From contig JASLAV010000676.1 in the NCBI GenBank assembly GCA_030146905.1, positions 1 to 16,940 of the forward strand: a stretch of DNA of 16,940 nt, given 5' to 3'. A program made the position numbers and the translations under genes. This document shows positions 1 to 8,500 of the stretch, piece by piece (position 1 is the stretch's first letter; every line of letters starts with the position of its first letter). Source of the stretch: Lentzea sp. (lineage in GTDB: Bacteria > Actinomycetota > Actinomycetes > Mycobacteriales > Pseudonocardiaceae). The notes under the pieces were generated by a model. That model saw only the letters and a list, made by a program, of their open reading frames with translations. It made no database searches and had not been told where the DNA came from.

Positions 1-450
1 GTCCACGACGGGCAGACCGACGTTCCCGCAGGCGACGGCGTCCGCACCGGCGGCGTGCAGGATCGACTCCAGCATGCCGACCGTCGTGGTCTTGCCGTTC
101 GTCCCCGTCACCGCGAGCCACACCGGCGGGTCGGCCAGCTCTGACGCCATCCGCCAGGCCAGCTCGACCTCGCCGATCACCTCGATGCCCGCCGACGACG
201 CGGCCGCGAGCAGCGGGCTCGACGGCTGCCAGCCGGGACTCGTGACCACCAGGGACGTGCCCGCGGGCGGCTCGGTCAGCCCCGGCACCAGCTCGACGCC
301 TTCGAGCAGCGTCTCCAGCGCCGCCAGCCGGTCCGGCGACGAGTCCGTCACCACGACCTCGGCGCCCGCCGCGAGCAACGCCTCCGCTGCGGACCGGCCG
401 GTCACCCCAGCACCGGCTACGAGCACCTTGGTTCCGGCCAGCTTCGTCAT
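1..450 (-). CDS. murD: MurD, UDP-N-acetylmuramoyl-L-alanine:D-glutamate ligase (partial, N-terminal 150 residues)
   Basis: MurD is a cytoplasmic ligase that adds D-glutamate to UDP-MurNAc-L-Ala using ATP. Only the first 150 codons are visible; the gene runs off the left edge. The N-terminal domain has a Rossmann-like glycine-rich start (VLVAGAGVTGRSAAEAL, from about residue 9). The central ATP domain begins with the Mur ligase P-loop GTNGKTT at residues 116-122 (lysine 120), the position expected for MurD. The ATG at 450-448 lies four bases after the mraY stop, and the AGGA ribosome site overlaps that stop codon, so translation is probably coupled. It is the last visible gene of the murE-murF-mraY-murD run; ftsW and murG would be expected beyond the edge. 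The identification is secure from motif and order. Confidence 0.96.
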   Translation of the reverse strand, partial: MTKLAGTKVLVAGAGVTGRSAAEALLAAGAEVVVTDSSPDRLAALETLLEGVELVPGLTEPPAGTSLVVTSPGWQPSSPLLAAASSAGIEVIGEVELAWRMASELADPPVWLAVTGTNGKTTTVGMLESILHAAGADAVACGNVGLPVVD

Positions 451-454
451 AGTC

Positions 455-1540
455 CTAGAACCCGCCTGTCAGCCACTCGCTGTAGAAGACGCCGAGCCCG
501 AACATGCAGCAGATGCCCGCCATCAACCAGAACCGGATGATGACAGTGGTTTCCGCCCAGCCCGCGAGCTCGAAGTGGTGGTGGAACGGTGCCATGCGGA
601 ACAGGCGCCGTCGTGAGGTGCGGAAGACCGCGACCTGCAGCGCCACCGACAGGGCCTCGACCACGAAGAGACCGCCGATGACGATCATCAGCAGCTCGGT
701 GCGGGTCGCGATCGCGAGACCGGCGACGAGGCCGCCGAGCGCGAGGGACCCGGTGTCACCCATGAAGATCTTGGCGGGAGCCGCGTTCCACCAGAGGAAG
801 CCGATGCAGCCCGCCATCGCGGCCGCGGCGATCACCGCGAGGTCCAGCGGGTCGCGCACGTCGTAGCAGCCGGCAACGGCGTAGCTGGAGCAGTTCCAGC
901 GCCACTGCCAGAACGAGATCACCACGTACGTGCCGAACACCATCGCGGACGAGCCGCCGGCGAGACCGTCGAGACCGTCGGTCAGGTTCACGGCGTTCGA
1001 CCACGCGGCGACCATGCCGTAGCAGAAGACGACGAACCCGACGACGCCGAACGAGACCACGCTGATGTCGCGGATGAACGACAGGTTGACCGACGCGGGC
1101 GTCAGGCCGTCCTTGTTCGGGAACTGCAGCACCAGGATCGCGAACGTGATCGTCGCGATGAACTGGCCCACCAGCTTCGCCGTCTTGTTCAGGCCGAGGT
1201 TGCGGGCCTTGCGGATCTTGATGAAGTCGTCGAGGAAGCCGACGAGCCCCAGCGACGTCGTCAGCATCAGCACGAGCAGGCCCGACGCCGTCGGGGTCTG
1301 CCCGGACGCCGAGGCCGACATCGAGTTCACGAGGTGCGTGCCGAGGTAACCGGCCCACATCGCGACCAGGATGGCGAGACCACCCATGGTCGGCGTGCCG
1401 CGCTTGGTCTTGTGGTGCTGCGGACCGTCCTCGCGGATCTCCTGGCCGAAACCCTGGCGGGAGAAGATCTTGATCAGGTAGGGCGTCAGCAGGATCGACA
1501 CTGCCAGTGCGATCGCTGCGGCGATCAGGATGCTCTTCAC
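455..1540 (-). CDS. mraY: MraY, phospho-N-acetylmuramoyl-pentapeptide transferase
   Basis: MraY is the integral membrane enzyme that moves phospho-MurNAc-pentapeptide from UDP onto undecaprenyl phosphate, making lipid I. The protein is 361 residues, the usual size, with about ten hydrophobic segments starting with residues 3-23. Family motifs are all present: TPTMGG near residue 50, the aspartate pair D104-D105 in [20 protein letters not shown] from residue 185 (D188, D191), MGDTGS, and the triple histidine H320-H322 before FELAGW. The start is a GTG at 1540-1538, because no ATG precedes the TPTMGG motif and an upstream extension would add a foreign, non-hydrophobic leader. This GTG overlaps the murF stop in GTGA, and GGAGG lies ten bases before it inside the end of murF. 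Translation is probably coupled to murF upstream and to murD downstream. Confidence 0.97.
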   Translation of the reverse strand: MKSILIAAAIALAVSILLTPYLIKIFSRQGFGQEIREDGPQHHKTKRGTPTMGGLAILVAMWAGYLGTHLVNSMSASASGQTPTASGLLVLMLTTSLGLVGFLDDFIKIRKARNLGLNKTAKLVGQFIATITFAILVLQFPNKDGLTPASVNLSFIRDISVVSFGVVGFVVFCYGMVAAWSNAVNLTDGLDGLAGGSSAMVFGTYVVISFWQWRWNCSSYAVAGCYDVRDPLDLAVIAAAAMAGCIGFLWWNAAPAKIFMGDTGSLALGGLVAGLAIATRTELLMIVIGGLFVVEALSVALQVAVFRTSRRRLFRMAPFHHHFELAGWAETTVIIRFWLMAGICCMFGLGVFYSEWLTGGF

Positions 1541-3006
1541 TTGGTTCCTGCCTCCAGCAGGGCCTCGGCGATGCGCCACAGGCGGTAGGCGTTGGATGCC
1601 TTGACCAGCACGACGTCACCGGGCCGGACTTCCCCCAGCAGCAACGCGATCGCCGCGTCCGCGTCCGGCACGAGGACGGATTCCTCTCCCCAAGATCCTT
1701 CCAGGTGCGCGCCCTGGTGCATCGCGCGGGCCGCGTCACCGACGACGACCAGCTTGCTGATGTCCAGGCGCACCACGAGACGTCCGATCTCGTCGTGCTC
1801 GCGCACCGCGTCGTCGCCCATCTCCGCCATCGGGCCGAGCACGGCCCAGCTGCGGCGGGCGGGCGTGGTGGACCGCGCGATCGTCGCGAGCGCCTTCAGC
1901 GCCGCCCGCACCGAGTCGGGGTTCGCGTTGTACGCGTCGTCGATGACGGTCACGCCGTCCGCCCGGTCGGTGATGACCATGCGGTGCGCGGAAACCCTCC
2001 GCGCGCTGCCGAGCCGCTCGGCGACCTCGGCGGGCGTGGCGCCCAGCTCGAGGGCGATGGCGGCGGCGACCAGCGCGTTGCTCACGTGGTGCGAGCCGTT
2101 CAGCGCGAGCTCGACCCGTGCGTCGCCCTGCGGGGTCTTGAGCGTGAAGCTCGCGCGGGCCTGCTCGTCGAGCTCGATGTCCTCGGCGCGGACGTCGGCC
2201 CTCTGGTGCTCGCCGACGAGGACGACCTTGGCCTTCGTGCGGCTCGCCATGCCCGCGACCAGCGGGTCGTCGGCGTTGAGGATGGCGACACCGCCGTCGG
2301 CGGCGCTGGGCAGCGACTCGACCAGCTCGCCCTTGGCCAGCGCGATGCCCTCGCGGGAACCGAACTCGCCGAGGTGCGCGGTGCCGACGTTGAGCACGGC
2401 GCCGAAGCGCGGCGGTGCGATCTCGCAGAGGTTCGCGATGTGGCCGACGCCGCGCGCGGACAGCTCCAGCACCAGGAACCGGGTGTCCTCGGTGGAACGC
2501 AGCGCGGTCCACGGGTGGCCGAGCTCGTTGTTGAACGACTCCGGCGGCGCGACGACCTCGCCGACGGGCCGCAGCACCTGGGCGATCAGGTCCTTCGTCG
2601 ACGTCTTCCCGGCGGAGCCGGTGATGCCGACGACCGTCAGTTCGCCGAGCTGGTCGGTGACGTGGCGGGCGAGCTTGGCCAGCGCTTCGAGCACCGCGGC
2701 GCCCTCGCCGGTCTTGTCGCCCGCGAGCACGTAGGCACCCGCGTGCCTGGCCGGCACCGGCGGCGCGATCACCGCGGGGGCGTCGACCTCGCGACCGGCC
2801 AGCACACCGGCCGCGCCGGCGGCGACGGCCTGGGCCGCGAAGTCGTGGCCGTCCACGCGCTCACCCGGCAACGCCAGGAAGAGCCCGCCCTCGGTGATCT
2901 TGCGGGTGTCGAACTCGATGGTGCCCGTGACTGCCGCGGAACCATCGGTTGCGTGCAGCCGTCCGCCGACGATCTCGGCGATCTCGGCGAGCGTGAGTGC
3001 GATCAA
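1537..3006 (-). CDS. murF: MurF, UDP-MurNAc-tripeptide D-alanyl-D-alanine ligase
   Basis: MurF is a cytoplasmic ATP-dependent ligase that adds D-Ala-D-Ala to the UDP-MurNAc tripeptide, completing the pentapeptide used by MraY. The 489-residue length is normal. The N-terminal substrate domain contains [27 protein letters not shown] sequence (about residues 32-54). The ATP-binding P-loop is [11 protein letters not shown] with lysine 134. The central and C-terminal Mur ligase domains follow, including [10 protein letters not shown], a strong MurF signature. The start is TTG at 3006-3004: GGGAGG stands seven bases before it, and the TTG overlaps the murE stop in TTGA. The gene sits between murE and mraY, with four-base overlaps on both sides. 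Confidence 0.97.
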   Translation of the reverse strand: MIALTLAEIAEIVGGRLHATDGSAAVTGTIEFDTRKITEGGLFLALPGERVDGHDFAAQAVAAGAAGVLAGREVDAPAVIAPPVPARHAGAYVLAGDKTGEGAAVLEALAKLARHVTDQLGELTVVGITGSAGKTSTKDLIAQVLRPVGEVVAPPESFNNELGHPWTALRSTEDTRFLVLELSARGVGHIANLCEIAPPRFGAVLNVGTAHLGEFGSREGIALAKGELVESLPSAADGGVAILNADDPLVAGMASRTKAKVVLVGEHQRADVRAEDIELDEQARASFTLKTPQGDARVELALNGSHHVSNALVAAAIALELGATPAEVAERLGSARRVSAHRMVITDRADGVTVIDDAYNANPDSVRAALKALATIARSTTPARRSWAVLGPMAEMGDDAVREHDEIGRLVVRLDISKLVVVGDAARAMHQGAHLEGSWGEESVLVPDADAAIALLLGEVRPGDVVLVKASNAYRLWRIAEALLEAGTK

Positions 3007-4529
3007 CGGTGAGCCTCCCTGATCGCGGCGGTCAGCGTCTCGACGTCCGAGAACGGGTGGACCACGCCGGCGATCTCCTGTCCCGTCTCGTGTCCCTTGC
3101 CCGCCACCACGACGACATCTCCCGGACGTGCGAGCTCGACGGCCTTGCCGATCGCGAGCCTCCGGTCGCCGATCTCCAGCACCTCGCCCCGGTTCCGGGC
3201 GGCGAGGGCCCCTTCGAGCATGGCGGCCCGAATCGAAGACGCGTCCTCCGTCCTCGGGTTGTCATCGGTGATGATCAACACGTCGGCCCGCTGCGCGGCG
3301 GCCTCGCCCATCAGCGGCCGCTTGGCGCGGTCCCGGTCGCCACCGCAGCCCAGCACGACGATCACGCGACCGTCGGTCTTGGCGCGGACGGCGTCCAGCG
3401 CGAGCGCGACGGCGGCCGGCTTGTGGGAGTAGTCGACGACTGCGGTGAAGTCCTGGCCCTCGTCGACGCGCTGCATGCGGCCGGGCACCTGGACGGTCCT
3501 CAGCCCCTCCGCGATGGCGGCGTCCGGAACTCCCTCGGAGCGCAGGCAGGCGATGGCCAGCAACGCGTTGGCGACGTTGAAGCTGCCGGCGAGCGGCAGG
3601 TGGACCTCGATGTCGCCGTCCGGGCCGTGCGCGGTGAACGTCTGCTCACCGGTCGGGCTCACCTCGACCGCGCCGGCGGTCCAGTCGGCGGGCCCGGTGG
3701 TGGCGACGGTGATCGTGGAGTCCTTGACCAGCCTGGGACCCCACTCGCCGTCGACGCAGACGACCTCCTTGCGCGCGCGGCCGTCGAACAGCTGCGCCTT
3801 GACCTGGAAGTACTCCTCCATGTCAGCGTGGAAGTCGAGGTGGTCCTGGCTGAGGTTCGTGAACGCGCCGATCTCGAACTCGGTGGCGGCGACGCGGCCC
3901 ATGTGCAGCGCGTGGCTCGACACCTCCATCGCCACGTCGGTGACGCCGCGTTCGGCCATCACCGCGAACAACGCCTGCAGGTCCGGCGCCTCCGGCGTGG
4001 TGTGGGAGCTGCCGAGCTGCTCGTCGCCGATGCGCGTGCCGACCGTGCCGATCAGACCCGTGTTCCTCCCGGCGGCGCGCAGGACGGACTCGATCATGTA
4101 CGTGGTGGTGGTCTTGCCGGACGTGCCGGTGACACCCCACAGCTTGACCTTGGCCGACGGGCGGCCGTAGACGTGCGCGGCGATCAGGCCGACGACCTCG
4201 CGCGGGCGCGGGTGGACCAGCACGGGCACGTCCTTGAGCGCCTCCCGTGCGGCTCCGGCCTCGTCGGTGAGCACGGCGACGGCACCGTTGGCCAACGCCG
4301 TCTCGGCGAAGTCGGCACCGTGCGCACGCGCACCGGGCAGCGCGGCGTAGAGGTCGCCGGGGACCACGTGCTGTGCACGCAGAGTCACCCCCGTCACCTG
4401 GACGTCGGCATGTGCTGGCCTGGTCAGGTGCACGTCGGCGACCGCGGCGAGAGCAGCCGCGGAAGCAGGGCGAATGGCATTGGGGCGGGGCGGGGCGGTC
4501 GCGACCTTGCCCTCGAGCTTGGCAGGCAC
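3003..4529 (-). CDS. murE: MurE, UDP-MurNAc-L-Ala-D-Glu:meso-diaminopimelate ligase
   Basis: MurE adds the third stem-peptide residue to UDP-MurNAc-L-Ala-D-Glu in the cytoplasm. The 508-residue protein has the P-loop GTSGKTTTT (lysine 139), the SSHALHMGRV and NLSQDHLDFH segments, and lysine 244 in VKAQLF, where Mur ligases carry a carbamylated lysine. The sequence DNPR at residues 423-426, followed by TED, is the signature of enzymes taking meso-diaminopimelate rather than lysine, so the wall is predicted to be DAP-type. The reading frame stays open far upstream, to 5285, but that part is antisense to another gene. The GTG at 4529 gives a normal length. It has no ribosome site but has a TANNNT box seven bases upstream, suggesting leaderless translation. 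A TTG at 4535 is possible but fits that box poorly. It is the first gene of the left half of the split dcw cluster. Confidence 0.95.
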   Translation of the reverse strand: MPAKLEGKVATAPPRPNAIRPASAAALAAVADVHLTRPAHADVQVTGVTLRAQHVVPGDLYAALPGARAHGADFAETALANGAVAVLTDEAGAAREALKDVPVLVHPRPREVVGLIAAHVYGRPSAKVKLWGVTGTSGKTTTTYMIESVLRAAGRNTGLIGTVGTRIGDEQLGSSHTTPEAPDLQALFAVMAERGVTDVAMEVSSHALHMGRVAATEFEIGAFTNLSQDHLDFHADMEEYFQVKAQLFDGRARKEVVCVDGEWGPRLVKDSTITVATTGPADWTAGAVEVSPTGEQTFTAHGPDGDIEVHLPLAGSFNVANALLAIACLRSEGVPDAAIAEGLRTVQVPGRMQRVDEGQDFTAVVDYSHKPAAVALALDAVRAKTDGRVIVVLGCGGDRDRAKRPLMGEAAAQRADVLIITDDNPRTEDASSIRAAMLEGALAARNRGEVLEIGDRRLAIGKAVELARPGDVVVVAGKGHETGQEIAGVVHPFSDVETLTAAIREAHR

Positions 4530-4536
4530 GGGCAAG

Positions 4537-4542
4537 AGGCTA
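4537..4542 (-). promoter_or_regulatory. Candidate -10 box of a leaderless murE promoter
   Basis: On the minus strand this reads TAGCCT, matching the actinobacterial -10 pattern TANNNT. It ends seven bases before the GTG start of murE, so transcription would begin at or next to the start codon. No ribosome-binding sequence precedes that GTG, and no clear -35 element is seen. The murE half of the cluster is cut off from ftsI by 9 kb with genes on both strands, so it must have its own promoter in the 4530-4739 interval; this is the best candidate. Confidence 0.45.
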
Positions 4543-4592
4543 CCGGCGCACGCACAGTGGCCGGGCGGCGCGTTGGCGTTCGGGTGATGATC

Positions 4593-4630
4593 AGCAGTGA
4601 TGGGCTGTTCGAGTGGGTGCGCGCACTGCT
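4593..4630. repeat. Inverted repeat between murE and the universal stress gene
   Basis: AGCAGTG (4593-4599) and CACTGCT (4624-4630) are perfect inverted copies separated by 24 bases. The perfect palindrome GTGCGCGCAC (4617-4626) overlaps the right arm. They lie in the 210-bp interval between two divergently transcribed genes, where regulatory sites are expected. In GC-rich DNA a 7-bp match can arise by chance, so an operator role is only a possibility. Apart from the candidate murE -10 box and the ribosome site of the next gene, nothing else recognisable was seen in this interval. Confidence 0.3.
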
Positions 4631-4728
4631 CTTTCCCAGCGAGCCCGTCCGGCCGCACAAGTTCCTGCCCGGTTGGTGACTTCCGGCACTGTGACCGCGG
4701 GAGCACGCGCGGTGAGCTAGAGGGCGGC

Positions 4729-4734
4729 AGGAGG
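4729..4734 (+). promoter_or_regulatory. Strong ribosome-binding site of the universal stress gene
   Basis: AGGAGG lies five bases before the ATG at 4740 and fixes that start. It is the clearest Shine-Dalgarno sequence among the genes of the insert, in contrast to its neighbours murE and the large NLR-like gene, which have none. No convincing -10/-35 pair was found upstream of it. Confidence 0.75.
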
Positions 4735-4739
4735 CGGTA

Positions 4740-5555
4740 ATGAGGACAACCACGACGGTGGAACCCAGGAGGTTCTCCTTCTGGGCCCCTGATTTCAGTC
4801 GTTCCGTGACGGTCGGAGTCGACACTTCCGAATCCGCGTACCACGCGTTCGAATGGGCGGCGCGTCACGCGTGGTCGCTGCGGACGGACCTCCAGGTGTT
4901 CCTGGCGGACCCCGGCGACACCACGGTCCAGCGGGTCCTGGAACGACTGCCGATGCTCACGGCCCACTTCCGCCCGAGCGGCGACGACCCGGTCGCCGCA
5001 CTGGTGAGGGCGTCGGACTCCAGCGCGACCTTGGTCTTGGGGTGCAAGGGAGAACAGCACCGCGGCCTGGGTCTGGGGTCCCTCGTCCTCCCGGTGTTGC
5101 GCCGCGCGCGGTGCGGCGTCGTGGTGGTGCGCGGACGGCCCCAGGCGATCCGCGGCGAGTACGGCTGGGTCACCGCGGCCGTCGGCGGGTGCGAGGACGC
5201 GGTCGTGCTGCGGCGCGCGGTCGAGCTCTGCCGCACCCGCCGGACGTCCCTGCGCCTGCTGCACGTCCACCCGCCGGCGCAGCACGACGTGTCGGCGCCA
5301 CGAGACGAGGCCGCGCTCCGCCGGGCCGTGCTGTTCCTGCGCACCACCGCTCCCGAGCTGACACCGGAAGTCGTCGTGGAGTCACGGCATCCGCACGAGG
5401 CACTGGCCTCGCTGGACTCCGATCTTGTCGTGGTGGGGCGCGGCGGCCAGCACGACGGCGTCGGGCTGATCACGCGCGCGGCGCTCTACCACGCGTCCTG
5501 CCCCGTGCTGGTGGCCAGGCCGGAGCCGATGCACGACGACCGGGTGACGCCGTAG
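4740..5555 (+). CDS. Tandem universal stress protein (two UspA-like domains)
   Basis: The 271-residue soluble protein has two UspA-like halves. The first (about residues 20-132) starts with VTVGVDTSESAYHAFEWA and ends in the glycine loop G101-x2-G104 followed by G113-S114 and a hydrophobic strand before VVVVRG, close to the ATP-binding pattern G-x2-G-x9-G(S/T). The second (about residues 140-262) keeps the fold pattern, with LRLLHVHP and VVGRGGQH then SCPVLVARP. It lacks the aspartate of the first strand and the final G(S/T), so it may not bind nucleotide. Two-domain Usp proteins are common in actinomycetes and are often induced by hypoxia or stress; the ligand and role here are unknown. The ATG is set by AGGAGG at 4729-4734, five bases upstream. 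The gene is divergent from murE and ends 43 bp before the large NLR-like gene on the same strand, so the two may share a transcript. Confidence 0.88.
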   Translation: MRTTTTVEPRRFSFWAPDFSRSVTVGVDTSESAYHAFEWAARHAWSLRTDLQVFLADPGDTTVQRVLERLPMLTAHFRPSGDDPVAALVRASDSSATLVLGCKGEQHRGLGLGSLVLPVLRRARCGVVVVRGRPQAIRGEYGWVTAAVGGCEDAVVLRRAVELCRTRRTSLRLLHVHPPAQHDVSAPRDEAALRRAVLFLRTTAPELTPEVVVESRHPHEALASLDSDLVVVGRGGQHDGVGLITRAALYHASCPVLVARPEPMHDDRVTP

Positions 5556-5586
5556 CAAAGGGTCGTTCGGTCACGGACGAGGTCTC

Positions 5587-5592
5587 TAGCAT
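5587..5592 (+). promoter_or_regulatory. Candidate -10 box of a leaderless promoter for the NLR-like gene
   Basis: TAGCAT fits TANNNT and stands six bases before the ATG at 5599, placing the transcription start at the start codon. The 43-bp gap after the universal stress gene contains only a weak purine run (GACGAGG) and no good ribosome site. The gene could therefore be transcribed from here independently of its upstream neighbour. No clear -35 hexamer is seen, as is common for actinobacterial leaderless promoters. Confidence 0.4.
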
Positions 5593-5598
5593 GAGCTG

Positions 5599-8500
5599 AT
5601 GCCGCCTGCCGCTGCCGCGACGACTCTCCGAGGCGCCTTGCTCGTCCTCGGCCGGGGGGAGGACGAGCGGCTCGACCGGGTGGACAGGAGGCTCGGCACC
5701 GTTCTGACCGGCACCGAGCCGTCCAGGTCGATGCACGGCGTCTTCGGCTGGGTCGATCCCGGCAGCACGGTGTGGGAGGACGTCCTGGCGATGCGGAACC
5801 GCGCCGTCGGCGACCTGGCCTCTGCGCCTCGCGGCCGCACCAGGATCGAACTCGTCTCCGCCGTGCACACCGCGACCGTCGCGCTGACGTTCTTCGGCCG
5901 CGTCGCCGCCGTCCTCACCCGCGAACCGGGACTCCGCGCCCCCACCGCCGGCGACTGGCACCAGGAGGACCACTCGTTCGTCTCGTACCTCTACTCGGAC
6001 GACGTGCCGCTGCCGTCCGCGACCCAGGCCTTCGAGGCCCACCTCGACGACATCGCGAGGTGGGCGGCCGATCGCGCGGAACGCGTCCACCGGGCGCTGC
6101 ACAGGGCGAACCCCCTCGGCGGAACGGAAGCCCTGCTGGACGACGAGTTCACCCGTGCCGCGGCGCTGGAGTACACGTCGGTGTTCGACGTGCTCGCGAA
6201 GGACGTGCCGGAGTTCGCGGTGTGGGCGGACGCGGTGGACGGCGACAACGGGCGCAAGGCACGCGCGTGGCTGTCGTCGACGTGGAACCGGACCTCGGCG
6301 AACACCCCGCTGGACCGGTTGCACAGCGCCAACCTGGCCGTGCTCCACCGTCCCCTGTCCGGTGAGCCCCACCTGCCCGGCATCGACCGGCTGTACGTCA
6401 GCCCGGACTTCCGGCCGGCTGAGGCCGGGTGGTCGGCGCGGTTGACCGACGGCAACTGGTGGTCGTCGGAAACCCCCTTGCGCCGCGACCTCACCCTGAC
6501 GCTGGCCAGCCACCTCAGCAGCCCGCAGGCCACCAGGGCGCCGATGCTGGTGATCGGTGAGGCCGGCTCCGGCAAGTCGGCGGCCACCAGGATGCTGGCC
6601 GCCGTGCCGCCCACGGGTGAACTCGCCGTCGTCCGCGTGCCGCTGGGGCGGGCCGACCCCGACCTGTCCGTCGCCGACCAGGTCGAGCAGGCACTGCACC
6701 ACCTCACCAGCGGCCGCGTCACCTGGGACGACCTCGCGGGCCACGAGTCGCTCGTCCTGCTCGACGGCCTGGACGAGCTGCCGGGGGCCAAGCCGAACGT
6801 CAACTACCTGTCCGAGGTCGTCAGGTTCCAGCAGAACGAGGCCGCGCGCGACCGCCCGGTGGCCGTCGTGGTCACCTCGCGGACGTCGTCGGTGGGCAAG
6901 GTGCTCGTCCCGGACGGCGTGCCCGTAGTGCGGCTGGAACCGTTCGGCGAGGCCCAGATCCGCACCTGGGTCGACCAGTGGAACCAGGCGACGGCCGGCA
7001 CCCCGCGGCGAGCGCTGCGGCCCGAGAGCGTGCTCGCCCACGAGCCGGTGACGCGGCTGCCGCTGCTGTTGTTCCTGATGGCGAGGTACCTCACCGACCC
7101 GTCCGTTCCCGAGCCGCTCGCCGGCCTTTCGACGAGTGCGCTCCTGGAGCGGTTGAACGACCTCGGCGCACAACGCGCGGGCGTGGAGCCGCAGGCGCTC
7201 GCCGTGGCGGCGCTGGGGATGTTCAACCGCGGCAGGGAATGGCTCTCCGAGGCCGAGTTCCACACCGACCTCACCGCGCTCGACCGCCCGATCCCCGCGG
7301 CTTGGGGACGTCCGCGGCGATCGGGGCCGCTGACCGACTACCGGATCGCGTCCTTCCTGCTCGACGTGCTGGCCGAACCGACGGACGACCTGCTGTTCGC
7401 ACTCCTGTCGCACCGGCCGCTGTGGGGACGCCCGCCGGTCCAGGCGATGCTGGCGAGGCTCGCCGGCGACATGGCCGCGCCGCGACGGCGGGAGCTGACG
7501 CACACCCTGGACAGGTTGATCCACAACCTCGGCCGGCCGCGCGACGCCGGCCGGTACGCGGCGTACCTGCCGGTCACACCGGACCAGAGCGCCGCGGTCT
7601 TCTACACCACGAACCTGACGCTGCTGCGGGAGAGCATCGCCCCCGGCGACGCCGTGACCGGTCAGGAGGACGGGCCACCGGCGTCCGGCGTGGAGTTCGT
7701 CCACCGGGCGCTGCCGCTGGGCGAGAAGCCGATCGGGCAGATCACCTGGTCGTCCGGCGGACAGCTGCTGACCACCACCTCCGACGGCAGGACGACGTTC
7801 TGGGAGATCACCGGGAACGGCCGGGCGCGTGCCGTCGCGTCCCATCCGCGCGTCGCGGACGTCGCATGGCATCCGGCACAGCTGGTCGCCGCGATCGTGC
7901 GCAGGAAGGACGCCACCTCGTCACCGGACGACAGCCACGACGTCGTGCTCATCGGGTTCGACGGCAGGGAGGAGCGCCACCTGCTGACGGCGCGGCGCGG
8001 CAGCCGGATCAGCTGGTCGCCCGACGGAGGCTCGCTGGCGATCATCGACCCGGTCGAGCTGAGGATCGTCGACGCCGGCTCAGGGCGGACCAGGGAGGTG
8101 TCGCGGCTCAGGGAGTTCCCCCAGCAGGCCAACCTCTACGTCCCCGAGCCGCGGTGGACGCGCGACGGACGCCACGTCCTGGCCGTGCACCGGCGTGAGG
8201 TGCGGATGGCCGGCGCGTCCGACCTGACCACCGTCTGGGCGGCGTACCTCGCCGGCGAGACGGTGGAGACCTTCGCCGACAGGACCCGCTCGATCGCCGT
8301 CGTGTCGTTCCCCGGTGACGCCGGCCTGCGGATCCACGACCTCCCCTCCGGCAAGGCGATCGCGCTGCTGCAGGAGCACACGGCGCCGATCGTCTGCGCC
8401 AGGTTCTCGCCGGAGGGCGAGTTCCTGGCCTCGATGTCGACCGACAACACGGTGCGGATCTGGCGGTGCCGCGACTGGCAGTGCGTCGCCACCCTGGAAC

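Noticed and set aside
1507..4679. Long plus-strand open frames opposite mraY, murF and murE
   Set aside because: They are antisense shadows of well-recognised Mur genes, with no ribosome site or domain.
4530..5285. Open extension of the murE frame upstream, which would give a 760-residue protein
   Set aside because: The added part is arginine/proline-rich, antisense to the Usp gene and unlike any MurE N-terminus. The GTG at 4529 gives the family length.
5470..7872. 800-codon open frame on the minus strand
   Set aside because: It lies opposite the NLR-like gene, and its translation is low-complexity arginine/glycine/valine with no motif, the usual shadow of high third-position GC.
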